Origin: Leptospiraceae bacterium
Lineage (GTDB): Bacteria; Spirochaetota; Leptospiria; Leptospirales; Leptospiraceae
Assembly: GCA_016711485.1 (NCBI GenBank)
Contig: JADJSX010000029.1
Span: forward strand, 62,001-126,000
Direction: 5' to 3'
DNA length: 64,000 bases
Shown here one piece after another: positions 1 to 7,710 of the stretch. The position numbers and the translations under genes are program-made. Below the pieces are notes generated by a model. That model was not told the origin of the DNA, searched no databases, and saw only the letters and a list, made by a program, of their open reading frames with translations. Positions within the stretch are counted from its first letter, which is position 1. The number at the start of each line of letters is the position of its first letter.

Positions 1-97
1 CAGATATTTATGTTGTTACTCAAGTTCAATGAGTTAACCAAACGTTCTACTATTGCATTTGTCTAAATTGAATTTGATTATTTTAAATTATCAGTCA

Positions 98-1723
98 TTA
101 AAAAGTTTTTGAGTATCCAATACTGAACCAAAATAGATTCCGCTGTATTTTCTGTAACGTTAACTTTTCTTTTAGGTAAATATTAATTGGATCATTTTGT
201 TTATTAAAAATTTGGTCAATATAATCGAATAAATACTGTCTGTCTGCGCCGTGAACTTTCGAAGGATCAACAATCATTCCATCGTTTGTAGATCTATTAC
301 TCATACCGCCTACCGCTCCGAAATAATAATCAGAATCATATAGATAAAGATTTGGTCTGTGAACATGAGTTGTTTTTACAAAGAAACTATCGAAATTAAA
401 TTTTAAAGAAGTAGTAATATCTTGTATTCCATTTCTGCTTTCGATATTATTATTTGAAAAAGTATATCCTATATTTGTGCTAGGAGTAATTCTAAAAAAT
501 TTCCCTTCAAAAAATTCATGACTTAAATGGAGTGATAAATAGTTTTTTCCAACCAATGCTCCTGAATTTTCGCCTGATACTTGGGTGTAATACGACAAAG
601 TTGGATTAGCCGCTTTTAAGAAAGGTAATTTCCAGAATAGATAATATTCTTGCCAAGCCATTCTAGAAGGTTTAGGTCTAGAAAGATTGTATGGATCTAT
701 GACTGTGTTGCTATAGGATTTTGTAAAAGTATTATAAAACCAAGTCCCGACAGTAAATGTTCCCCATCCAGATTTTTCAAATGCATAATAAAAGGCGGTA
801 AATAAACCGTCAGAGTTTTTCATTCCATTATTTTCTTTATACGGTTTTACTCCTTGTCCGATTGTTTGATTCGGTGCACATTTCAAATTAATATCAGAAT
901 CATTCACCATTATTGCATCTATACATGGATCGCCCGTCGCAGGTTGTCCAATATATGATGGACCGGGTCCGCCCGGATAAGATTGTAAGAGTCGATAATC
1001 ATTATCTTTGTTTTTCCGATCGGTTAATTGAAAGTTGCCCCAAAGTTGTATACTAAATCCCTCTAGAGGTGTATAGATATCGATAGTTGGTTGATAAGAT
1101 GGAACAAAATTCATACTTTTATAAGATTCATTATTTCTTCTATTAAAAGCTTCACCAGAAAAAGTCATACCTCGCCAAATAAAGTCAGATACTATTTCAG
1201 AAGTAATTTCAATTTTTGTTTCCCGTTTGCTATTAGCCTCTGTTTTACTTTCGCTAACTTTCGGAGATTCTGTTTTGGCAGGTTCTACTGTTATGTTATT
1301 TGGTTCTGTGGTAGTTTTGGTAGGTTCTACTGTTATGTTATTTGGTTCTGTGGTAGTTTTGGTAGGTTCTACTGTTATGTTATTTGGTTCTGTGGTAGTT
1401 TTGGTAGGTTCTACTGTTATGTTATTTGGTTCTGTGGTAGTTTTGGTAGGTTCTAGTGTTGTGTTATTTGGTTCTGTGGTAGTTTTTGTAGGTTCTACTG
1501 TTATGTTATTTGGTTCTGTGGTAGTTTTTGTAGGTTCTAGTGTTGTGTTATTTGGTTCTGTGGTTGTATTGGTAGGTTCTAGTGTTGTGTTATTTGGTTC
1601 TGTGGTTGTATTGTTAGGCTCTACAGTTGTTTTGCTCGGTTCTGTTGTTGTATTTTCTTGTGAATAAAGATTGTTACAAAGTAACAGTAGGAAAGATAAG
1701 AGTATATAAATTAAGTATTTCAT
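98..1723 (-). CDS. Outer-membrane beta-barrel protein with Thr/Pro heptapeptide repeats
   Basis: 541 aa. A signal peptide occupies about residues 1-21 (hydrophobic run, then YSQ). Residues 24-150 are a tandem array of seven-residue units such as NTTTEPN, NTTLEPT and NITVEPT, which pair into 14-residue periods. Residues 170-541 look like an outer-membrane barrel: the SDFIWRGMTFSGEAFN stretch resembles the opening of Gcw_chp-type barrels, alternating aromatic strands follow, and the last residues SIGYSKTF end in Phe, as BAM substrates do. I infer a surface protein whose Thr/Pro stalk lies in the periplasm or is exposed. It is the last gene of a minus-strand operon, 14 nt after the PhoX-like gene. 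Substrate unknown. Confidence 0.8.
   Translation of the reverse strand: MKYLIYILLSFLLLLCNNLYSQENTTTEPSKTTVEPNNTTTEPNNTTLEPTNTTTEPNNTTLEPTKTTTEPNNITVEPTKTTTEPNNTTLEPTKTTTEPNNITVEPTKTTTEPNNITVEPTKTTTEPNNITVEPTKTTTEPNNITVEPAKTESPKVSESKTEANSKRETKIEITSEIVSDFIWRGMTFSGEAFNRRNNESYKSMNFVPSYQPTIDIYTPLEGFSIQLWGNFQLTDRKNKDNDYRLLQSYPGGPGPSYIGQPATGDPCIDAIMVNDSDINLKCAPNQTIGQGVKPYKENNGMKNSDGLFTAFYYAFEKSGWGTFTVGTWFYNTFTKSYSNTVIDPYNLSRPKPSRMAWQEYYLFWKLPFLKAANPTLSYYTQVSGENSGALVGKNYLSLHLSHEFFEGKFFRITPSTNIGYTFSNNNIESRNGIQDITTSLKFNFDSFFVKTTHVHRPNLYLYDSDYYFGAVGGMSNRSTNDGMIVDPSKVHGADRQYLFDYIDQIFNKQNDPINIYLKEKLTLQKIQRNLFWFSIGYSKTF
1274..1651 (-). repeat. 21/42-bp in-frame tandem repeat (VNTR-like)
   Basis: A near-perfect array of 21-bp units, organised mostly as 42-bp doublets, encodes alternating TEPNNIT/LV-type heptads. 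The central doublets are almost identical at the DNA level, which suggests recent expansion. Each unit is a multiple of three, so gain or loss of copies keeps the reading frame. The absence of stops in the opposite strand creates long spurious antisense frames. Confidence 0.9.
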
Positions 1724-1737
1724 AGGTATTTCTTTCC

Positions 1738-3942
1738 TTATTGGTTTGGATCCGGCTTATACGAAGTATTTGTTGTGTTCGTTATGCGAGGTAGACCAAA
1801 AATATATCCAACATAACCACGTTTTGCCTCTTTTGTTGCATACATATTGTATCCCCAATTGATCGGCTGTTCTGTATTCCCATCAAAAATTTCTTCCCCA
1901 TAAGGATGTTGCACATTCACAAAGATATTGAATCTATTTCCATCTTCTAGAATTGCAAAATTTCCAGTAATTTCAGATCCGGGTGGAATTGTCATTATCC
2001 GCGTTAATCTTCCAGATCGAACGTCATACGCCCAAGCGGCATTATTAAAATGACTACTTGAATCCTCTCCAATATAAAGTGTTCCGCTATGATAACTTAA
2101 AGCATCAGGAAGAGATATATATTCAGGATGACAACGATTTTTATCTGCAAATGGCTCACCGGCAAACAAACGTCTACCACTGAGAATTCCTCTCATTTCA
2201 GTTGCTACGTAATTGGATGCTATTAAATTATTAGTAGTATCTCTCTGCGAACTACCAAGCGACACTTGATAAATCGCTCCGCAGTCATTTCTATCTAATT
2301 GAATGTGATCATCTCCACCAACATCCGTTACAACTCCCGCAACGGTAACTCTGCCTGGACCAAATGCACTTCCGCCTGCAACGTCCATTCCAAATCGTAA
2401 TCGACCCATGGCAATATACAAAACATTTGTGTCAGGGTTATAAACCACACCTTCTTCTTTTTCAAACTCGGTAGTTCCTCCGAGATAGGATCCGTATTTT
2501 CTAGTCTCAAGAAACGCTGCTGCTGTTAGAACTTCCGCATCTGTCGCAAATTTTCCAGATCTGACGCCTCCATAAGTTGGATGACGGAGTCGTAAACAGA
2601 TATTAATCCCACGGTATTCAATATCATAGGACCCAGCCGCTATTAGCTTAAACCCAACTCCTAGTGCAGAACATGCTGCGGCCGTTCCAGCTCCAGCAGC
2701 ACCACCCACATTTCCAATTTCAAATATATCGCTTAACGTTGGTCTTTTATCTATAATAGTTTTAATTGCTGCATCAGTGGCAGATCCTAATCTAACCCAA
2801 GTTAGAGCACCCGTTCCGCCATTAGATGTATCACCTTCTACTGTTGGAGAACCATCAGGATAAGTTGCGGGACGAATTTCAGGAACGCTATTTGTAGAAT
2901 ACGGAGAAGTTTGTGTCCATTTTGCCATGTAAAGAGTTCCGGAAGATAAATCTCCCTCCCTATCTGATACATACATATAAAATCCGCTAAAGGAACCGTC
3001 ATCCGACATATAAGCAGTTCGTTTATCAGGCATCATCACAGCTAATTCAGGCGTAAATTTACCCATACTATAATGACGTTTTACAGTCGCGTTAGCATTA
3101 TTATCTGCAGATACTTCCAAAATATAACCATAATTATAAGGGTTCAACTGTGTATAATCCACTCCTGTGTAGGAACGCATATTACTCCATTGTTCACAAG
3201 TCCATGGCTCCACAGAACTACACGGAGCGCGGCTAACATGAAGTAACTTTACATGAGAACCAAATAAAGCAGTTACCGTAGAATCATAATAATAAGAATC
3301 AAAAATATAATCCTCTTCTCCAGCTAAATGTGTATCCCATGGAGATTGACTTGCTGCACACAGAAATGCAGTCCCACCAATGGATGAAAAATCTACATGC
3401 TGAAAACGTTTTGGATGATAAGAGCCATCCCCTTGTCGGGCTAATTCTGTTGTATAGATAACTCCCGGATAATTTTCAAAATGTGTCATGAGGTGGAATT
3501 TTCCATTCCGAAGAAAAATAGTATTTCCATCTGGCTGAACACTGATTCGCGCAGAACCGTCAGACTCTAAAATATTATTCCCATTTCTGTCCTTGATAGC
3601 GCCTACCGTATTTTGGTAAATGTCTGTATCGCCTGTTCTATAAAGTGTTTTGTATTCTAGGTTAAAGTATTTTGAATAAGTTCCATTATTATACCGTATC
3701 CTCGCACGAGGAGATACCCGAACGGTAAAAAAATCTTCCTGTTTAACGGGTAATGTTAAATGTTCAAATTCAATTCCATCTACCTTTGGAATTACACTTT
3801 GAACTATGAGAGCAGTTAACATTTTGTCTTTTAAATCATCTTTTCTGTTACAACCAACATGAAAAAATAAAGTACTAATTAAAAAGTATAATGACAATAT
3901 TGAAATTATAGTTTGAGAAAATGGAATTGTAAATTTTTTCAT
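1738..3942 (-). CDS. PhoX-like (DUF839) lipoprotein
   Basis: 734 aa. The N-terminus is a lipoprotein-like signal peptide ending at Cys31 (FFHVGC, a loose spirochaetal lipobox). The body resembles the PhoX/DUF839 family: SPWDTHLAGEED matches the family's SPWGT-type calcium/iron-site motif, and near the C-terminus GEDSS...AWAYD and FVNVQHPYGE match the GED.....WAYD and VN.QHPG motifs. Family members are calcium- and iron-dependent phosphatases or related beta-propellers. Phosphatase activity here is inferred only, because I did not verify every metal ligand. The start codon overlaps the upstream stop (ATGA), so translation is probably coupled to the NHL gene. Confidence 0.75.
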   Translation of the reverse strand: MKKFTIPFSQTIISILSLYFLISTLFFHVGCNRKDDLKDKMLTALIVQSVIPKVDGIEFEHLTLPVKQEDFFTVRVSPRARIRYNNGTYSKYFNLEYKTLYRTGDTDIYQNTVGAIKDRNGNNILESDGSARISVQPDGNTIFLRNGKFHLMTHFENYPGVIYTTELARQGDGSYHPKRFQHVDFSSIGGTAFLCAASQSPWDTHLAGEEDYIFDSYYYDSTVTALFGSHVKLLHVSRAPCSSVEPWTCEQWSNMRSYTGVDYTQLNPYNYGYILEVSADNNANATVKRHYSMGKFTPELAVMMPDKRTAYMSDDGSFSGFYMYVSDREGDLSSGTLYMAKWTQTSPYSTNSVPEIRPATYPDGSPTVEGDTSNGGTGALTWVRLGSATDAAIKTIIDKRPTLSDIFEIGNVGGAAGAGTAAACSALGVGFKLIAAGSYDIEYRGINICLRLRHPTYGGVRSGKFATDAEVLTAAAFLETRKYGSYLGGTTEFEKEEGVVYNPDTNVLYIAMGRLRFGMDVAGGSAFGPGRVTVAGVVTDVGGDDHIQLDRNDCGAIYQVSLGSSQRDTTNNLIASNYVATEMRGILSGRRLFAGEPFADKNRCHPEYISLPDALSYHSGTLYIGEDSSSHFNNAAWAYDVRSGRLTRIMTIPPGSEITGNFAILEDGNRFNIFVNVQHPYGEEIFDGNTEQPINWGYNMYATKEAKRGYVGYIFGLPRITNTTNTSYKPDPNQ

Positions 3943-5513
3943 AATGCGCCGGTAATCCTTCTGATTTTATGATTTTCTGTGTCGCTTACATATAGACAAG
4001 GACAAGCATTTCCAACGGCTGAATACGTGATTCCTTGTGGAAACCAAAAGGAAGCATAAATTCCCAATCCATCTAATCCACCCTTTTCTCCAGTTCCGGC
4101 TACCGTAGTAACCACTCCGGCTGAGGTGATTTGCCGAATTAAATGATTGGCACTATCTGTCACATAGATATTATTAGTACCACTTGAAAAAGTGATTCCG
4201 CGTGGAAACGCAAAACGAGCATTTGCCCCAGTTCCATCGTCTTTTCCTTGTATGCCAGCAGTTCCAGCTAATGTTGTGACGGTACCACCAGTAGTTATCT
4301 GCCGAATGACATGATTTCCAGAATCTGAAACATATAGATTCGTTCCTCCATCGAATACAATTCCTCTGGGTAAATAAAAAGTAGCCGCAGTTCCAGTGCC
4401 GTCTGCACTACCTTGGCCTGACTGCCCCGAACTACCTGCCGGTGTTCCTGCTAAGGTTGTAACAGCTCCGCCGGTAGTAACACTACGGATCGCGTTATTA
4501 TAAGTATCCGCTACATAAATAACGGCCGCACCACATGTTATAGCTTGCGGAAAATTGAATCGAGCCGCAGTTCCCGTTCCGTTTGTATTTCCTGAACCGC
4601 CAGAAGCTGTATTAGCACCAGCTAATGTAGTTACTATACCATCTGCAGTGATCTGACGAATTGCATGATTTGCACTATCAGCTACGTAAACGGTAGTTCC
4701 GATCACGCAAGTAGACCAAGGTTCGAAAAAACTAGCTGAACTTGGAATACTACTATTCGCATTTCCCCATGTCCCCACTCCGGCAAAGGTAGTGGCTAAT
4801 CCTTCTAACGCGTAATTCACTCCACCAGATGTGACAATATCGCCAATTCTAGGGGATATTCGTCGAATTCTATGATTTCCTGCATCTGCAAGGTAAATGA
4901 ATCCTTCCGCATCTACACTTAGACCTTGCGGAAAATAAAACTTAGCCTCATAACCAGAACCATCCGTACTGCCAGAAACTCCAGAACCTGCATGAGTCCT
5001 TACAGTCAGACTAGTTTGTGGCACTGCACTCACTTCATTCGAGTATGTAATACTTCCATTGGCAGAAATTCCTCCAATTCTATAGTAATACCGTGTTCCC
5101 GAAGTTAAACTTATATTTGCCGCTGATGTAGTTTGTTTGCCCAGAGGGGTGACTAGCGTTCCGCGAGGATGCCTTAGGGTTACAGAGGAATCTGTTGAAA
5201 CAACCTCATTTGCAGATCCTGGAACAAAATTAGCTGCTGTAGATCTGTATACTCGGTAGTTCACTGCAGAAGTTAAAGTTGTCCAACCTAATTGAATACT
5301 GCTCGAACTTAGAGTTGTGGCTGTCAAAGAAATGTTTGTTGCATTCGAAGAAGGTGTGATAATATAGCCTGGAATTAGACCTTCGCCTAATCTTTGTAAT
5401 GCGGACAAATATACGGCGTCAGTATTTGTATCCAGATTTTCTAAACTGCATCTCCAAGATGTTAGAGAAAAAAGGAGTGTTAGTAACAAATTCGAAATTA
5501 GTTGATATTTCAT
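3939..5513 (-). CDS. NHL-repeat lipoprotein with fibronectin type III domain
   Basis: 524 aa. The signal-like N-terminus ends at Cys22 (SWRC), an atypical lipobox, so lipidation is uncertain. Residues about 60-165 form an FnIII-like domain (LGWTTLTSAVNYRVYRS... YYYRIGGIS). From about residue 175 to the end there are five or six NHL repeats with the recurrent pattern GxxxPxGI...YVxDxxNHxIRxI, each followed by VTTLAG. NHL propellers bind proteins or ligands, so a secreted binding role is likely. It is first in the three-gene minus-strand operon. Ser/Thr/Gly-rich linkers and higher G+C than neighbouring regions are seen in the repeats. Confidence 0.85.
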   Translation of the reverse strand: MKYQLISNLLLTLLFSLTSWRCSLENLDTNTDAVYLSALQRLGEGLIPGYIITPSSNATNISLTATTLSSSSIQLGWTTLTSAVNYRVYRSTAANFVPGSANEVVSTDSSVTLRHPRGTLVTPLGKQTTSAANISLTSGTRYYYRIGGISANGSITYSNEVSAVPQTSLTVRTHAGSGVSGSTDGSGYEAKFYFPQGLSVDAEGFIYLADAGNHRIRRISPRIGDIVTSGGVNYALEGLATTFAGVGTWGNANSSIPSSASFFEPWSTCVIGTTVYVADSANHAIRQITADGIVTTLAGANTASGGSGNTNGTGTAARFNFPQAITCGAAVIYVADTYNNAIRSVTTGGAVTTLAGTPAGSSGQSGQGSADGTGTAATFYLPRGIVFDGGTNLYVSDSGNHVIRQITTGGTVTTLAGTAGIQGKDDGTGANARFAFPRGITFSSGTNNIYVTDSANHLIRQITSAGVVTTVAGTGEKGGLDGLGIYASFWFPQGITYSAVGNACPCLYVSDTENHKIRRITGAL

Positions 5514-5889
5514 AAATAGAAAAGCCTTAGGAGAAAGTGATTAATGATGGAATCCCGTTTTTAAAAAAAGTCAAGTGTTTTTGAAATAAAAATAAAAAAT
5601 AAAAAAAAGTTCGAATCTTGTTCTGCTGATTGTTTAGAATTTTAATCGAACTACACTAAAGTTGATGTATTAGAATAATCTAATATTGTATTAATTTCAG
5701 AATAATCTACTGGGAAGAAAAATTTATTCAAAAAATTTTGTACATGAATCTAAGACACTGAAAAAGGTGGATAATTATTGAAACACTTAGGCTTCCTACA
5801 TATTAATTGCTTTACAAAAATAATAAGTTAATATAGAACTACTAGACATGAAATTTTATATCGCACTAAAACTTCGCTTTTTTATTAAA
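5514..5889. other. AT-rich divergent intergenic region
   Basis: This separates the minus-strand NHL operon from the plus-strand genes. It contains poly-A/T runs and a TTGACT hexamer on the minus strand near 5570 that could be a -35 element for the NHL operon. I could not pair it with a convincing -10. No open frame of note. Confidence 0.4.
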
Positions 5890-6020
5890 ATGGTTAGTTT
5901 CATCTTTTTGTTAAATAACTGTTTTTCTTACCTGAAAAACCAAGTAAAAGCCAATTACATAAATTAGTAGATTCTTGTATTTTTAATTTAACCGGTTGTG
6001 GAAACCAAGTTACGATTGAT

Positions 6021-6401
6021 TTGCCGCAAGATTTGCCGGAAATAAATATCAAAGATAGTATAAATTCAAAACCTTATTTAAGTAATGACACTTATGGCTT
6101 TGGGACTACCGATACAATTTCTTCTAAGGCTAGAGATTTAACTATTGAAAATTTAGGAGTAGGTGTTCTTAATCTTACGGGAAGTCCCGCAGTAGTCCTG
6201 AGTGGAGCGGACGTCTCTCAATTTTCTGTAACACAGCCAAATGCAACAAGTCTTTCAATGGGAGAAAGTCAGAAAATTATAATTTCGTTTACCCCAAAAT
6301 CAGTAGGACCGAAAAAAGCAACAATAACAATTTTGAACAATGATACAGATGAAAATCCCTATATTATTTATATAGATGGGACAGGGAGTTTACCTTTATG
6401 A
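6021..6401 (+). CDS. Choice-of-anchor D (HYDIN/ASPM-like) domain protein, 5' end uncertain
   Basis: 126 aa from a TTG. The body is a single immunoglobulin-like choice-of-anchor D domain (FGTTD, LTIENLG, GADVSQFSV, SFTPKSVGPKKATITI, IDGTG), common in Leptospira surface lipoproteins. In the same frame upstream, codons 5991-5999 read TGC, a plausible lipobox, but the frame hits a stop at 5916 with no ATG. A good lipoprotein start (ATG at 5890, then VSFIFLLNNC) lies in a different frame and stops at 5965-5967. I infer either a single-base frameshift or a decayed N-terminus. It overlaps the next gene by ATGA. Confidence 0.55.
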   Translation: MPQDLPEINIKDSINSKPYLSNDTYGFGTTDTISSKARDLTIENLGVGVLNLTGSPAVVLSGADVSQFSVTQPNATSLSMGESQKIIISFTPKSVGPKKATITILNNDTDENPYIIYIDGTGSLPL

Positions 6402-7486
6402 TTAGGTATATACTAATTTTTCTATTAACTCTCCCCCTTTTTTCTGAATCCATTATTCTAGATGATGGAAATATTTTAAAAAGAGAAATCATTTCAATGG
6501 ATGTAAATTTCATTCATTGTAAAAATGCAGAAGGAATTGAAGAAAAAATTTCTAGAGATAAAGTGATTCGGGTTGTTTATAAGGAAATTAATACAGAAGA
6601 TTTGCGCGATCTTTTAACAGAGGAAGAAAAAAATAAAATTGAAAAAAAGAAAGAAGTCAAAGCAAAGGAGATTGAAAGACTAAAAAAAATAAAAGAAGAG
6701 GAAATAGAAAGAAGGAAAGAACTTGCTGAAAAACAAAAATTAGAAGAAGAAAAAATGAAGAAAGCAAAAAAAGAGGATTTAGTCAAATATCTTTCCCAAA
6801 GAAATAGGGAATTAGAAAAACTTAAAGATAAAGAAAAAGAACAAAACTTACAAATATTAAAACTCGAAGAAAAAATTTCCAAACTCGAAGAAGAAATTAA
6901 AGAAACAAATATAGTTTTAGAATCAACTAAGAAAGAATCAGTTGAGGCTAATAAAGATTTAACTTCAACCAAAGATGAATTAAAAATCACAAAAGGAGAA
7001 GTAGATAACCTAAAGGCTAGATTTGCCAATCAGAAAGATGATGCGATATGGGCAATAGTCGGCAGGTCTGCTCTATTACCAGGATGGGGACACAATTACA
7101 TAAAACAAAATCGTACAGGTTATATTTATGCAGGTATTTTTGGTGTCACTTTTTTATATACTTTTTATAATTACAATAAAACCAATGCTGCCAAAAAAGA
7201 GTATGATGCAACCGTTTATATCCCAACTCAGGAGGGAATTGCACTCAGTTATGTTTTTGCAAATGACAGGTTTAATACGTATACGCAAAATCAACAAAAA
7301 TATTCGCAAAGTGTTTCTTTATTATCAATTATATATTTAGTGCAACTAACGCATTCTTATTTTTCAGGAAAGGCTTATATATCTAATACATCGGTTGTAT
7401 TTAGGGCTTTTGATTCAAATTCTATTTCAGGAAATTCTTCTACCCAAAACAGGAATTATGAATTGTACTATGAATTTAGATTTTAG
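6398..7486 (+). CDS. Coiled-coil membrane protein with N-terminal 'DG..LxG' domain
   Basis: 362 aa. Signal peptide at 1-17, then a roughly 45-residue beta domain (ILDDGNILKREI ... KISRDKVIRVVY) also found in the genes at 26985 and 29861. A long charged Lys/Glu coiled coil covers about 75-215. A PGWGHNYIKQ motif then precedes a membrane helix (residues about 225-265), and the C-terminus YYEFRF ends like an outer-membrane strand. The layout resembles DUF5683-like membrane proteins, but I do not recognise the family firmly. Function unknown; an envelope structural role is my inference. Start ATG overlaps the preceding stop. Confidence 0.7.
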   Translation: MIRYILIFLLTLPLFSESIILDDGNILKREIISMDVNFIHCKNAEGIEEKISRDKVIRVVYKEINTEDLRDLLTEEEKNKIEKKKEVKAKEIERLKKIKEEEIERRKELAEKQKLEEEKMKKAKKEDLVKYLSQRNRELEKLKDKEKEQNLQILKLEEKISKLEEEIKETNIVLESTKKESVEANKDLTSTKDELKITKGEVDNLKARFANQKDDAIWAIVGRSALLPGWGHNYIKQNRTGYIYAGIFGVTFLYTFYNYNKTNAAKKEYDATVYIPTQEGIALSYVFANDRFNTYTQNQQKYSQSVSLLSIIYLVQLTHSYFSGKAYISNTSVVFRAFDSNSISGNSSTQNRNYELYYEFRF

Positions 7487-7582
7487 ATGTTTTTCTGATA
7501 TGACTTCGCTATCGCGGCTCAACTCTATACGTCTCGATAAAAGTTTGAATGGAACGAAAAAGCAGGCAAAAAGAAAATAAAA

Positions 7583-7619
7583 ACCAAGATACTTTATACA
7601 AAACGTAAAGTATTTTGGT
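7583..7619 (+). terminator. Hairpin terminator after the coiled-coil gene
   Basis: ACCAAGATACTTTA and TAAAGTATTTTGGT form a 14-bp stem (one G/T wobble) around a 9-nt loop about 100 nt after the stop codon. The descending arm contains a T run. A possible TTG start for the next gene falls inside this stem, which argues for the downstream ATG instead. Confidence 0.6.
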
Positions 7620-7710
7620 GGATAAGGCAGTTGATTTGAATCAAATTTACTCCTTTCTTTTTCTTGTATTCATAAAAAACTTGGCCAATACTCCTTTTCA
7701 AATCAACAGT

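Noticed and set aside
1091..1667. Two long plus-strand frames of 121 and 146 codons opposite the repeat
   Set aside because: They exist only because the 42-bp repeat lacks stops on the other strand; the predicted proteins are low-complexity hydrophobic repeats antisense to a well-supported exported protein.
7615..7710. TTG start giving a 763-residue sulfatase
   Set aside because: The TTG sits in the terminator hairpin of the upstream gene, and ATG 7711 or 7738 places a proper signal peptide at the N-terminus.
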